The notes under the pieces: generated by a model
What the model saw: the letters and a program-made list of their open reading frames with translations, nothing else
Told to the model about the DNA's origin: nothing
Database searches by the model: none
NCBI GenBank assembly: GCA_020137815.1
Contig: CM035358.1
Coordinates: 4,485,614-4,549,613 of the forward strand
DNA: 64,000 nucleotides
From: Hormiphora californensis
Taxonomy: Eukaryota > Ctenophora > Tentaculata > Cydippida > Pleurobrachiidae
Direction: 5' to 3'
Program-made: the position numbers and the translations under genes
In this document: in pieces, positions 1-12,617 of the stretch
How positions within the stretch are numbered: position 1 is the stretch's first letter
How the letters are laid out: each line of letters starts with the position of its first letter

Positions 1-3000
1 GAGACTGGTTATCTCCCACTTGAGTCAACATGTCCTTCCAATCCTTGATGATACTCAGTTCAACTCCGCTTGAGTCTTCATATTTGGAGAGGGAGAATAC
101 CGCACCAGCACCCCATACCTAGGTTAATCAATGTCAGCCAAATTCAAAACATAACAACAAAATGTAATGTTGAGTTCCATGGCTTTATAGTTACCATAGT
201 TACCATGGTTACCATGGCGCCATGGTTACCATTGTTACCTCAAGTTCGGTTAGTGCATCCCGAATGGATACCTCTCCCTGTGCCCGGCTATTCAGCTCCT
301 TCAACGCATCGACATTGGCGATAATCTGATCAGCTATACCCAAAAGGTCGGACACCTGGAAATGAGTGAGTTAAAGTGAGATTGTTACCGTTACAGGGAA
401 ATTTTTGGTGGAATCACTGGCAACCACTCGTGAAACACAGTATCATATCTCGCTCCGGGAACTTATTTTTAATTAATTTTTCAATTATTTTCAGTTTCTT
501 CACCTAGATGTACCTGTATTTTGGCAATATCGGTAGTTCGTGGCAGGCCCACAATTCGGTATAGCTCTGCCCAGTGATTATGGGACAGGTGCTCACCTCT
601 CACGTACTTCAGATACGGAATCACCTGACGAGGAGACTTGGAGTAATGGAGTGAAGCTAATTGTTTATTCAAACTTTGGACCGAGGATTAAAATCTCCTT
701 TTGAACATTTTTGGAGCTGGAGAGATGTTAAATGTTTATTGTACCTTGCTCCAACTTCTACCCATCAAACATTTGCCCCAATAACTTTGCCGAAATACTC
801 TAACTCCCAGTTTCTCCTAGTAGGCACCTACCTCCTGAGTTTTCTCCACCTCCTTTTGTATCTTCACAATCATGGGAGTAATCTCCCCGGTTGCCTTTAT
901 CTCTGCCCGGAGTTTCTCTCCCCAACTCATCATGAGATCCTCGAGTTGGTGCAGGTTACCTTGGAGATCAGGGGTTACTTTAGGATACCATGGTAACTGC
1001 TGTTGCCAGGTTACCATAGTAACTGCTGCAACCAGGTCACCATGGCAACAACTGCAAAATGCAAATCACCTCTGAATGAAACCCAGTCCTCCTTAGTCAA
1101 CTTGCCCAGCTCACTCCTGTACCCATCATACAAGGCCCACATTTTCTCCTGCTCTGCTATATCCGTATCAATCGTATCGATCTTATCCGAGGGTGGGATC
1201 TTCAGTCCGAAGTGATCGCATTCCTGACATAACTTCTCGTAACTGGATTTCACCTCCATGAACTCATCTCGCCGTTCCTTTAATCCCTCAACGACTTTCT
1301 GGGGGGAGGGGGGGGGGGTGAGTGTTGGGCCATTTTTACACTGCTGTTTTCCTAAAAACGGCTAAAAATCGGATCAAGTCAAATTGAGACACTCAGCTAC
1401 AGTTGATTTGGCAATTTGCCAGAACTATCATACTAACATCAAGGTTCCCCTCGAGATCAGAGTTTTTGGGTTTAAGTTGCTGCCACCGTGCTGCAAACTT
1501 CTCCAACTGTGACATAAAGCTCTTCACGTGATTCTTGGTGTTCCCTCGCATCAGATCAACCTGAACAACAGATATCAATTAGTGTGGGGCGAATCAAATT
1601 CACTTGGAATTGTATGTGAAAGAACACCCGAAAGTTTAATCAAAAGTTACTGTATTTGATTGATACAGTAATAATTAATTGATCTGGTGATACATTCGGA
1701 CCCCGATTTACTGGAACCCCGATTTACCGGGAGCCGGGAGGATAAACTTCTCCCGATGTAGGAAATTTGATTTACCAAAAAACCTTTCCCCTGAGAATCC
1801 CGGTAAATCGTGGTCCGACTGTAATCATACCTGTTCCCGGATCATCAACTCATGACTCTCCATCATTCCCTCCATTTTATCCCACTTTGCCTGGAGCTGG
1901 CTAATCTGCTCAATACCACTTCCAGCTACAGACCGGAGCAGTCTATTCTTACTCTCCGCCTCCTTGAACAGGGGCTGAATGTTGGGTTTCGAGGCCACCA
2001 GCGTGGCGTGTTCCTTGTTAGCAGCGCCAACCTCCTCAACCTACCGAAACAGGGGGTTTCGGGTGAGTTGGTGACATCGTTACTTTGGAGAGATTTGTAC
2101 TTTGATTGTCATACTAAGTACATGACTGTAACATCACGCACGCTGCCCGGTTCGGAGATGGCAGTCTTCAGTGAGAAAATACTGAGATGAGAGAAAATAC
2201 AAATTTGAGTGAAAATATTGGAGAGAATGTAAGCTAGTACCGTTTGAGGTCGAGCAGCCAGCATGTCCATACCCCCAGTAATGAATTTATCAATTGTATT
2301 GACATCGGTCATGGCACTACGTCGGAGTGTCATCAGGAGGGTGTCCATCAACGTCTGGATGTGATCATCAATAGTAGCCTTAACGGAGGCGGTACTGACT
2401 GTGATACAATCAACCTTGATCTCACTAGCGGAGAAGGGATAGTTATTTTAGGTGATTTGGAGATAATTGACAGATCAGACGATTAACAATTACAATAATT
2501 ATCTAACCTTGGAAGCCGTTCTGCATCTCGTCCCTTCTGCTTGATCGCCTTGAAGTTAAGCTCCCAGTCTCCTGTCGTAGCCAGAGTCTCCTTTATCAGC
2601 AGCTCAATATCCACGGATCCCAAAACAACCCACGGTTGGAACTTTTCCAAAACCTTTGAGAGTCGTCTAAACAGGTGTTCAGCTTTCACGTAAACAGTTT
2701 GGTAGTGCGATGCGTTTCGGTCGATAATCACGGGGAAGATCAGCTTGTCTGCATCCCCCGAGGTGTTTCCCGCTGCATCCTTATCTAGACCTGGTCAAGA
2801 GCGATATTTTTATGAAGGAGTAAAATGTTCGACTTTATGAAGGAGCAGCATGATATAAGGTTTTCTACCTTTGAAGTTGTTAGGAATGCACATGAATCTC
2901 TTCAACTCTCGATAATACCGGGCCTTGATCTCCTCGAGGGGTGGTCTAAACCCAAGTTGTCCCTGTCGGAAGACAACCTCAACCTTGATCTCAGTCAGGT

Positions 3001-6000
3001 TATTATGCAGGTTCTCCAATCCCATCTGGTACTGGTGCTCAAGCGCTTTATACAGCTGCCTATCCCAATGGATCTTCCAGGGCCGCATGTTCTCTTTAGA
3101 GAATCCCTGCTGGTGGAGGGTCGTCATGACACTGCGGACTTCGTTCAGAGATTCCTTCCAGCGCATCTGCTGTCGCAACAAGTCAATGCTCATCAGGCCT
3201 ACAACCTGGCGGGGTGGAACAGTTAGTTTTATGAAGGAGTACGGTGTGTTTTATAAAGGAGCAGTATATGTCATACCTTATCAGCGATATCAAAGTGGCA
3301 TTTTCTCAGTTTTCTGTTTTCAATTGTGAGGCGGTCAGCAGCGCTTTGTAATCGAGTAATGTAGGATTCTAGTTGTGAGGGATTGTCCCATGTAACCTGT
3401 CGAAAATTAGAGATTAGAGAGAATTTAGAGTTAAAATAAGTTTCAAGAGACACTCCTATCTCAAAAACTCACACTGACACTCTTGCCGGTTCCGGTGGTG
3501 CCCGGTTTAGGATTTCTGATGGTTTCCTCAAATGCCAGAGCACTTTCCAACATCATCATTTTCTGGCACTCCAGCATTTGTTCATCGATCGAGTTGTAGA
3601 AATTCTCAACCTGCAAGACAAGAAATTCGTTTAAATTTCATCGAAAGAGAAATAAGCTGCAGCTTCAGTTTGCAATGGTAGAAGAACTCAAATCCTAAAA
3701 GTAGTAAAACAATGACAGCACATGTATGGATCCACCCCACCCCCAGATCATCTCACACCTGTTTGAGAACTACTCCATGCCGATAGAACTTCTGTGCGGT
3801 GGCAGCTACTTTCTGGATCTTGGCGGGGATTACAAACCCAAGGGCAGTGAGCTGTCTCACCTCCCTTAGGAGAGACACCAGCCGCTCACTGTAGAACACT
3901 CGCAGTTTACCTGGGAGAGATGTTATTGTTGAGGAAGCGAGTTGTTTTGTCACCTACAGACTCCACCATGAAGTTGTTTTGTAAAAGTTTGGAAAATAAA
4001 ATATTCACTGTTCTCCCAAAAAAAAGGAGTACAAGTATGAAGTATGAACATTGTTCATTTTGTTCATTGAATTTTTTATTGATTTTCCTACCATCAGAGT
4101 GGCTGAGATCCATCAGTTTTCCGCCCATCTGAAGAGCAAGGGGGTTGTCCTGGTCCTCCATTAGTCCCTCAATCTCATTAACCCACATCTCCACCTGGGA
4201 GAGAGGTGTTGGGCTATTCATTCATTCTAATTTGTACTGTCTTATTTCCCATGATCATGATACCCACCCTATAACCAAGTCAGAGCATTGGCCTGATAGA
4301 TGTTACCTGCTCGGTCATATAAGCGTTCATCTCCTGTTTAAGAGAAGCACACTCGGTTGAGAATGATTTGTACCCCTGGAGATCTCCCAGTAAGTTGGTT
4401 GCAGTCACATTGGTGTCTGTAACACGCGCTATCAGTTGCCGGACCCATACTACAATGTTTACTAGTTCTGATAGGTTCTTTCCACTTTCCTGGGCTGAAC
4501 GCTCTCTACCGTAACCTGGGTGGGGTATTACTTGTCTTTGTCTTGCTCGACCTTCTTTCCGTGTTTAATGTAAAGGAGGGTTAGAACATAACAAACTTCT
4601 CTTGGGCATGAGACATGATACTGAACTGGCGAACTGCTACTGTACTGTTGTTCTGAACAAGTCTTGTTCAGAATAACATTAGTACCCGTTCATTATCTAT
4701 TCATATTAATTAATTAATTAATTGATTAATTAATTAATTAATTAATTAATTAATTAGTAATTTACCAGAGGTTCTCTTGGTAAACTCATCCTTCAGTCCC
4801 TTCACGTAAGTAAGTAGCTGAGCGAGGAGAGTCTCCCTCTCTGCAACCAGCTCTCCCCTCACGGACGGTCTCATAACTAACTCACGGTACCTGATGAGAG
4901 GAGGGGTTTCTCGTGAATATCAAAACAACCAATCAGAACTCGTTATTTAGGTCACGTGACTGGTTATCAGCCAATCAGGGACCAGTATTTCCTGATTCGG
5001 TCGGTTCCTGGTCCCTACCTCTGGAACTCCCTGAGAAGCTGATGAGGCTGACCGCCAATCTCGTGAAAGTGCTTCTTCAGCTTTCCACTGATCTTCTTTT
5101 CAGCAGGAACCATGGCTGGAAGGATTTGAGTTTTTATAAGAGGAGGGGGGAGAGAGTGTGGGAGAGAGAGTGAGAGAGAAAAATGTGCTTGTTAGAACGT
5201 GTATGATACACGTCATGAACGATTGAATGAGCTTACAACTTGCAGATCAGAGAGAGAGAGCGAGAGAAAGTGTAAAACATGATTCGGAACGCTGGTCGTC
5301 AGGGAATCGGTTGGACGAATCAAGCTCCACATTCGAGACCCAATGAGTAACTTGGTGAGCAGTGTTTTACTCGATCCACCGAAGCATCAGACACCACAGA
5401 TAGCAATAAAGTGTGGTGTGAGCTACTGCACATTATAGCTCACACTGCATTGTATTTGGTTACGAAGTCAACCCTATTATTGCTTGCGAGGAGGGGTAAT
5501 TTCATTCCCAAGTATTTTAATCGCTCGGCAGAGCTGTTTTTTGAGCACACATAACGTGTGGGTGACCGTGTCGGGAAGATTCATGAAGTGACTTCCGTTC
5601 TAGTACACACAAGTAAACAACCAATCAGAACTCATTATTTAGGTCACGTGACTGGTTATCAGCCAATCAGGGACCAGTATTTCCTGATTCGTTCTAGTAC
5701 TGCAATAGCTGTGTATTACCTCTCTCAAACAAAGAGAAAAAAGTATATTTCAGATTCCAATCTGAAATAAACTTGTTTCTCTTTGTTATCCGGCTCTCGG
5801 GGGATCCCGATTGAGCACTGTTGGTGGAACGTGAACAAGTCCTGAGTCGTACCTCTCTCATACTGTGCTACTGCAGATCTCCACTTTGGTAGGGTGTAAG
5901 GGTTATTGTATAGGGCATTGACATTGACAAAGGGCTTGAAGGCAGTCGCTGTACTCAGATCTCTCTGCTCATTGTCTGACAGCAACCTAGTAGAGGTGGA

Positions 6001-7973
6001 AGACCGTAGAGTTATAGTAATTCATTGGCAGCGACGTGCCCAAAGTAATTCATTGAAGGGGGGGGGGCACTTGGCAAAGCACCATATCTCTAAAGATCAT
6101 ATCTATAGGTCATCTCTTTGTTAGTGGATGAACGGGGAGTACCACCAGGACCATTGGTACGGTATCGAACATTTCCAATTCTGTCTCGTTCATTAGTTAT
6201 GACGTAATATGTTCATTATTTCAACTTTCATAAAATTGCTCTACAGAAAAATCTGTGCATTGTGGATTGAAATGGATGCTCGCATCGTGTTCAGCGTCAA
6301 AAAATAGTCGGGGTACCAAATTTTGGTGTCTCTACCTTGTCTGTGACGCGAGATGTCGACAATTATCAAAAACGACCAAAATGGGTGAGAGAGAGATTGT
6401 TACTTTTGGGTGCTAGTTGTTTGTGCGCGCCACCCAAAAGTAAAAAACTCTCTTTCTCTCACTTTGGTCGTTTTTTATATTTGTCAATATCTCGCGTCAC
6501 AGACAAGGTAGAGACACCAAAATTTGGTACCCCGACTATTTTTGACGCTGAACACGATGCAAGCATCCATTTCAATCCACAATGCACAGATTTTTCTGTA
6601 GAGCAATTTTATGAAAGTTGAAATAATAAACATATTACGTCATAACTAATGAACGAGACAGAATTGGAAATTTTCGATACCATACCAATGGTCCTGGTGG
6701 TACTCCCCGTTCATCCACTAAGTTTTGTGAGAAAACACGGCACGCCACTCTTACTTTAACATAAACACAGTCTAGCTAGGCAAATCATCTCTATGATGAA
6801 GGGGAAACCCAAGAATAAGAAAATTAGTAAGAACACCCAGTCGATAATTAATACTGATTTATTAATTAATTAATAATTAGGAGTTAATTAATCAACATCT
6901 ACGAACCTGGTGAGCTGCTCGTGGACAACACGAACATTTAGAATCTCTTCCAGCCTACTGGATAGGTCCTGGACACTCCGACTTACAAACTTTTCTCCCA
7001 CCCAAGGTTGGGGAGCGTACCTTGGAAAAACAGGGTTAGACGACTTCTTTGTTTGGTTGTTGTTACTGAACCATGTTCGAAAGTTCTGGTAAAATTACAT
7101 TGAAAACAACACAGGATGTCCCATAACATACCGAGAGCCATAGCAACCCATAGCAACCCCAAAAACTCCAAATGATTCAACTAAATCCCCTCAAATATCT
7201 CACAAAAACAACTCCAATAACGATCAAATCTCTCCAAATTATTCCCCCAAAAATCTCACAATACCAACTCTAATAACAATATCTCACCGTTTCCAGAACT
7301 GGTTGGTGAGCATATCAGACGAGGCGTGGAACTTATCGCACACCGTCACAGCAGAACCCAATGCGTCCCGGATAGTGTGGTAGGCATCCGTCCAGATTGA
7401 TACAGAGGATAATTCGTTCTGGATATACCTAGACAACACGATGGGTTTAGTGATGATACATTGAGGGTAGGTTTAATATGGAGGATAATTCATTCTGGAT
7501 ATATACCTATACCTATATATTCCTATACATCATTACCTAGTCCAAGAGTTTCCCAGCACCGTTAAAAGATGTCTCATCCTTGTCTCGCCATAGGGGGAGC
7601 CACTGTCCACCACCGCCTTCCACAGGTCATCCAGATAGTCTTGAACCTTCTCCGCGACCTCGTGACACTTGTTCAAAGGTGTGCTTTCTAAGGGACACGG
7701 CTTGTTTTAGTCGGTATTGTATGACATAGCGCCTACCATAAATGGGATTACGAGACAAAGACCATACCATAAATGGGCATTTAAAGAGACATACACCATA
7801 CCATAAATGGGCATTGTATGGGCTAATACATCGTGTAATTCCTTACCGAGGGATGTCATCTCATTTTTGATGGGTTTCAGGAACTCAAGGAATGCCTGGG
7901 CTCTCTCCCGATCTCTCAGCTTGCTACTTCTACTGCTTAACCTTTCCCACGACTCCACCTCCTCGTCAACTGA
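1..7973 (-). CDS. DYNC2H1: Cytoplasmic dynein 2 heavy chain 1, exons 4-25 (tail region; continues off left edge)
   Basis: This is the motor for retrograde intraflagellar transport in cilia; only its N-terminal tail (DHC_N1-type) region is here, and the linker and AAA motor lie left of base 1. Exons read from GT-AG borders, in transcript order: 7847-7973, 7537-7687, 7288-7428, 6907-7020, 5853-5986, 5019-5115, 4766-4890, 4307-4515, 4092-4194, 3759-3910, 3473-3610, 3277-3396, 2869-3205, 2518-2790, 2241-2424, 1831-2040, 1438-1560, 1070-1298, 832-959, 514-624, 239-355, 1-118. The phases checked join without a stop. Tell-tale peptides include LLREVRQLTALGFVIPAKIQ, QLYKALEHQYQMGLENL, RYYRELKRF, KYVRGEHLS and LKELNSRAQGEVSIR, which match the dynein-2 heavy chain and not axonemal dyneins. 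Introns are mostly 60-400 bp; several contain transposons close to splice sites. Recognition comes from remembered family sequence, not a search. Confidence 0.93.
189..238. repeat. GTTACCAT short direct repeats
   Basis: The intron next to exon 239-355 contains five or so copies of GTTACC(A/G/T)T spaced about 9 bp apart, ending at the donor. Neighbouring copies make near X-box palindromes (GTTACCATGGTTAC). It may be related to the cluster at 984-1049. Confidence 0.5.
984..1049. promoter_or_regulatory. Three tandem 26-bp units with RFX X-box-like motifs in a DYNC2H1 intron
   Basis: Inside the intron 960-1069 a 26-bp unit is repeated three times. Each unit carries an imperfect palindrome: GATACCATGGTAAC at 984, GTTACCATAGTAAC at 1010 and GTCACCATGGCAAC at 1036. 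The last two match the RFX X-box consensus GTNRCC-N(0-3)-RGYAAC exactly. RFX factors control ciliary genes in animals, so the position in a ciliary gene is suggestive. Palindrome-rich repeats could also give this by chance. Confidence 0.45.
1693..1821. mobile_element. pogo/Tigger-like MITE, TA target duplication
   Basis: The ends CATTCGGACCCCGATTTA and its near reverse complement at 1804-1821 are flanked by TA. The same ends occur at 53510, 54378 and 60548. The TIR style (CAGTCGGACC) and TA duplication fit pogo-like Tc1/mariner elements. No transposase is present. It lies about 7 bp past the donor of exon 1831-2040. Confidence 0.65.
4709..4757. repeat. (TTAA)n microsatellite
   Basis: A run of TTAA/ATTA units of about 50 bp sits in the DYNC2H1 intron just beside the donor of exon 4766-4890. 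It has no visible function. Confidence 0.8.
4922..5010. mobile_element. CCAAT/E-box hAT MITE, copy 1 (left end lost)
   Basis: This copy matches the 109-bp consensus (TIR CAGGAACCGACCGA, core TCACGTGA between CCAAT motifs) except that about 20 bp are missing on the left. Its right end lies 7 bp from the splice donor of the DYNC2H1 exon 5019-5115. Confidence 0.8.
5608..5690. mobile_element. CCAAT/E-box hAT MITE, copy 2 (both ends trimmed)
   Basis: The core is intact but both TIRs are lost. GTTCTAGTAC occurs on both sides of the trimmed copy, probably an old target duplication. It lies in the intron between DYNC2H1 exons 5115 and 5853. Confidence 0.75.
6121..6755. mobile_element. TTAA foldback element, AGTAAGAGTGG family, copy 1
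   Basis: This is a near-complete inverted repeat: the left arm from TTAGTGGATGAACGGGG is mirrored in the right arm, which ends CCACTCTTACT followed by TTAA. The left terminal 50 bp are missing. The full-length relative is at 48722-49391. It lies in a DYNC2H1 intron, and its apparent ORFs are palindrome shadows. Confidence 0.75.
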
Positions 7974-8270
7974 CTGCAAGGGTAAATTTGAATTATTCTT
8001 TACGTTAGTCTGAAGGGACAACTCAGGGAAAATAGAACAAAATCCTGAAAGTGTCTTGCATTGAAAGCAGACTTATCTAAGTTCCACAAGTTCTGGGGAA
8101 TCTCTGAGAGTAATTTGGGGAATTCATTCAGATATGGACAAATATTAAATATTATTGCAATATATACTATTGCATATTATATTGCAAGATGACTATTGCC
8201 CTATTATGTTTTCCAGCTTGCTAAGACTAATCCAGGATTTACTTTCGTTTACTTTCGTATAATATTAGGT

Positions 8271-9226
8271 CATTCGGTAAATATCTGGACAGGTATGTTT
8301 GTGAGAGAACGGAGCTAGATAGAGCCAAGCGACCTGTTCCAGCGTCTTCCTTGGACATTTTTAGGTTGGACTAGGATGGTGGGAACCTTCGCCTGCTGGC
8401 AGTATTGCCTCACTAGCAATATGTTTCAATGCTACTCTAGCTGCCGCTTTATGCTAACTTTTAACTCAATTTCGGACCAATATGACCTACTTCCGGATAA
8501 TTCAGAAAGTTTTTAACCCTATATATGTATTGCTTACTAAATGCCTTGTGATACTCCATAAACCTTCCTGAAATTTTTGGATAAAATTTCTAGCATGGGG
8601 AAGCGATTTTCGCTAGATTTGGTAAAACTGGATTTTAAATTTTTTTTTACAAATGTTGAAAAAAGCCGCCATGAGCCAGATATCCATTGACCGATAAAAC
8701 TAACATAGGACCTAGAAAATTGTATAAGCTAACATTTAACGTTGGATTCAAGTCATTTAGACGTTTAGAACGTACAAATACGGCCTTGTTATGTTCTAAC
8801 CCTCCCTCGGGCGCGCGAAACACAGTCTAGCTAGGCAAATACGGCCATGAAGTGTGCAAGGCGCAATTTTGGCAAAAATCCAATTTTTAAGGATGAAGAT
8901 GGAATCTAAACGCTTCAATTATGGTTGCATCATATTCAGGCTTAAAAACTTATCTAGGAACATTGGTCAAACCGATCATCTGTCCCCAATAGAGAAAATG
9001 CCATGACATATTCAATCATCCGTAGTGCCACAGTTTTTTCTTCCATAAAGCGGCAGCTAGAGTAGCATTGAAACATATTGCTCGAGAGGCAATACTGCCA
9101 GCAGGCGAAGGTTCCCATCATCCTAGTCCAACCTAAAAATGTCCAAGGAAGACGCTGGAACAGGTCGCTTGGCTTTATCTGGCTCCGTTCTCTCACAATC
9201 ATACCTGTCCAGATATTTACCGAATG
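8271..9226. mobile_element. Foldback element, CATTCGGTAAATATC family
   Basis: The arms 8271-8460 and 9040-9226 are inverted copies (CATTCGGTAAATATCTGG at one end, its complement at the other) around about 580 bp of AT-rich spacer. No target duplication is clear. A short ORF across the right arm has no recognisable product. Confidence 0.65.
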
Positions 9227-9404
9227 GGCTAATACATATGTTTTTCCAAATTAACTGATCACAGAGAAATATTAAATATTCGTATATTATCTTTTCTATA
9301 TTTTCCGGCTTGCTAGAACGAAACTAAGAAAGCTTTCGGATTCTTTTCTGGTCAGGTAGCTCAAGAATATGGTAACCAGATTAACTGATCACATGATACT
9401 AGAA

Positions 9405-9413
9405 TATAAAAAG
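9405..9413 (+). promoter_or_regulatory. TATA box of nested secreted-protein gene
   Basis: TATAAAAAG lies about 95 bp before the ATG at 9502, which puts a likely start site near 9435-9440. It supports the plus-strand frame being a real gene inside the DYNC2H1 intron. Confidence 0.5.
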
Positions 9414-9501
9414 GGCCAACTCAGGCTGAAGAACTAACTCAGTTCAGTTAGATAAAAACATATTCTCCTGACATTCTACTTGTTACGAAGTGTAAAAAAC
9501 A

Positions 9502-10154
9502 ATGTTGGCTGTGTTAATGGTTATCCTCTTGGCGACTAGCGGAGTTCTCTCAGGTTTGTCTTGCCTTGTTCGACCCTGTCTCACCATGCCACGCAAATGT
9601 TATACGCGTCAAAACGTATCACAAAATTTGACGTTTGGGGTGACAACTTCAAAAATCCGACTTTATCAACTACCTATCATCATTTAGTAACTGTGATCTA
9701 TCTCCCAGATTGGACACCAGTAGAGCACAATAAAGCAATTCCCCTGGATCTAAACGTGAAGTCACTGAAAGTAATGACGACGAACTCGTACGGTCGGATC
9801 AGATGGATGACAGGCCCGGAAAATGCCGTCAACGTTGCAAAGATGATGATATCTTTGAGGCCTCGAGGCATTACATATATGATCGAGGGATGCACATTCC
9901 CCCAACAGAGGTTCACCGTAGCGCCCGTCATCCCAGCCAATAATGTTCTCATCTGGGAGTTCGATAAGACGGACACTAGACTGAATGTCTATTGTAATGG
10001 TGTGTGGCTGCTCTCTTATGAGTTTGCTGAAAGCTCAAGGCGATTCTGTGAACATCTTTGGGCAGGGAGTCACAACTCGGGTCAGATTTTCTTTTCCAGC
10101 AGGGACTCAGCATCCAAATACTACGATGAACATCAATGGATTTATGTGGAGTAA
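9502..10154 (+). CDS. Small secreted protein nested in DYNC2H1 intron
   Basis: Exon 1 (9502 to about 9552) encodes a hydrophobic signal peptide, MLAVLMVILLATSGVLS. A donor (GTTTGT) then leads through a short intron to an acceptor near 9687, and exon 2 runs to the stop at 10154. The phase 1 junction fits. The mature protein is about 150 residues with several Cys and a C-terminal part containing NVYCNGVWLLSYEF, then SSRDSASKYY. I do not recognise the family with certainty; the pattern suggests a small beta-sandwich or lectin-like extracellular protein. It is antisense to its host gene and has its own TATA box. A continuous frame from 9561 would lack the signal peptide, so the spliced form is preferred. 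Confidence 0.6.
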
Positions 10155-10510
10155 CTTGGAAAGTAAGTAACCTAGTATTAAATTGACATAAAATAGGCCA
10201 GATCAAGTAATATCGAAATTAAATTGTTATTATCTTCTCAATTAACTCTCAATTAAGGATACACCTGGCGTTTTTCATCATCGAGTGCCCAACCAAATGA
10301 CTTCACCAGGGTTTAGGTCATACAAAATGGACCTCAAATATGCAATTTTAGCCCTAAAGTCGAATTCATATTTTTGCTACAGCCTATTTTCAAAGTGGCG
10401 TTTTTTCAATTTTTGTTGGAATTTTTAACCTCAGGACCACTTTTTTTGAGATAGAAACATTAAATTCTTGGAATTTGAAGAGAATATAAAGGTGAATAAG
10501 CCCAAAGAAG

Positions 10511-12617
10511 AGTTGTATAGCAAGACATTTTGTTTTGTTATACAGCTCACCTTTCTCGTTTCACGAGCGATTCTGGGCTTGCCCTCGAACCCACGAACCA
10601 CCTCATGGTATTATACCAGCGACTAAACCATAGTTTACATTTAACCTCTATTAAGTCCTCTCTTCTTCTCTCACAGTAAGAGAACAAAACAGCAACTATT
10701 TTATCTCTATATCTCTCAATTTCCCGCAAAATTTCTCTCTCACTCGCATGAGATTAACTCTCTCTCTCTCTCCCATTCTATAATAGTTCAAGATTCGTTC
10801 TCTCTCTCTCCCCCCACTACGCGATATCGATCACGCACTAATTAACAATTCCATTTTCCTTCCTACCTCAGTTGTATAGCAAGACATTTTGTTTTGTTAT
10901 ACAGCTCACCTTTCTCGTTTCACGAGCGATTCTGGGCTTGCCCTCGAACCCACGAACCACCTCATGGTATTATACCAGCGACTAAACCATAGTTTACATT
11001 TAACCTCTATTAAGTCCTCTCTTCTTCTCTCACAGTAAGAGAACAAAACAGCAACTATTTTATCTCTATATCTCTCAATTTCCCGCAAAATTTCTCTCTC
11101 ACTCGCATGAGATTAACTCTCTCTCTCTCTCCCCTTCTATAGTTCAAGATTCGTTCTCTCTCTCTCCCCCCACTACGCGATATCGATCACGCACTAATTA
11201 ACAATTCCATTTTCCTTCCTACCTCAGTTGTATAGCAAGACATTTTGTTTTGTTATACAGCTCACCTTTCTCGTTTCACGAGCGATTTTGGGCTTGCCCT
11301 CGAACCCACGAACCACCTCATGGTATTATACCAGCGACTAAACCATAGTTTACATTTAACCTCTATTAAGTCCTCTCTTCTTCTCTCACAGTAAGAGAAC
11401 AAAACAGCAACTATTTTATCTCTATATCTCTCAATTTCCCGCAAAATTTCTCTCTCACTCGCATGAGATTAACTCTCTCTCTCTCTCCCATTCTATAATA
11501 GTTCAAGATTCGTTCTCTCTCTCTCCCCCCACTACGCGATATCGATCACGCACTAATTAACAATTCCATTTTCCTTCCTACCTCAGTTGTATAGCAAGAC
11601 ATTTTGTTTTGTTATACAGCTCACCTTTCTCGTTTCACGAGCGATTCTGGGCTTGCCCTCGAACCCACGAACCACCTCATGGTATTATACCAGCGACTAA
11701 ACCATAGTTTACATTTAACCTCTATTAAGTCCTCTCTTCTTCTCTCACAGTAAGAGAACAAAACAGCAACTATTTTATCTCTATATCTCTCAATTTCCCG
11801 CAAAATTTCTCTCTCACTCGCATGAGATTAACTCTCTCTCTCTCTCCCATTCTATAATAGTTCAAGATTCGTTCTCTCTCTCTCCCCCCACTACGCGATA
11901 TCGATCACGCACTAATTAACAATTCCATTTTCCTTCCTACCTCAGTTGTATAGCAAGACATTTTGTTTTGTTATACAGCTCACCTTTCTCGTTTCACGAG
12001 CGATTCTGGGCTTGCCCTCGAACCCACGAACCACCTCATGGTATTATACCAGCGACTAAACCATAGTTTACATTTAACCTCTATTAAGTCCTCTCTTCTT
12101 CTCTCACAGTAAGAGAACAAAACAGCAACTATTTTATCTCTATATCTCTCAATTTCCCGCAAAATTTCTCTCTCACTCGCATGAGATTAACTCTCTCTCT
12201 CTCTCCCATTCTATAATAGTTCAAGATTCGTTCTCTCTCTCTCCCCCCACTACGCGATATCGATCACGCACTAATTAACAATTCCATTTTCCTTCCTACC
12301 TCAGTTGTATAGCAAGACATTTTGTTTTGTTATACAGCTCACCTTTCTCGTTTCACGAGCGATTCTGGGCTTGCCCTCGAACCCACGAACCACCTCATGG
12401 TATTATACCAGCGACTAAACCATAGTTTACATTTAACCTCTATTAAGTCCTCTCTTCTTCTCTCACAGTAAGAGAACAAAACAGCAACTATTTTATCTCT
12501 ATATCTCTCAATTTCCCGCAAAATTTCTCTCTCACTCGCATGAGATTAACTCTCTCTCTCTCTCCCATTCTATAATAGTTCAAGATTCGTTCTCTCTCTC
12601 TCCCCCCACTACGCGAT
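10511..12617 (-). repeat. Tandem 359-bp monomer array 1 (about 5.9 copies)
   Basis: Monomer starts (AGTTGTATAGCAAGAC) recur at 10511, 10870, 11226, 11585, 11944 and 12303 with almost no divergence. The 60-codon minus-strand ORFs repeated here are simply the monomer. On the minus strand each monomer has an A-box-like TGGTTTAGTCG and, about 28 nt later, a B-box-like GGTTCGAGGGC, so a tRNA-like pol III promoter may be present. Confidence 0.92.

Noticed and set aside
10547-12521. Repeated identical 60-aa ORFs (also at 20881-24640) as a tandem gene family
   Set aside because: They are exactly periodic with the 356-359-bp satellite, start at a chance ATG, and have no splice or domain support.
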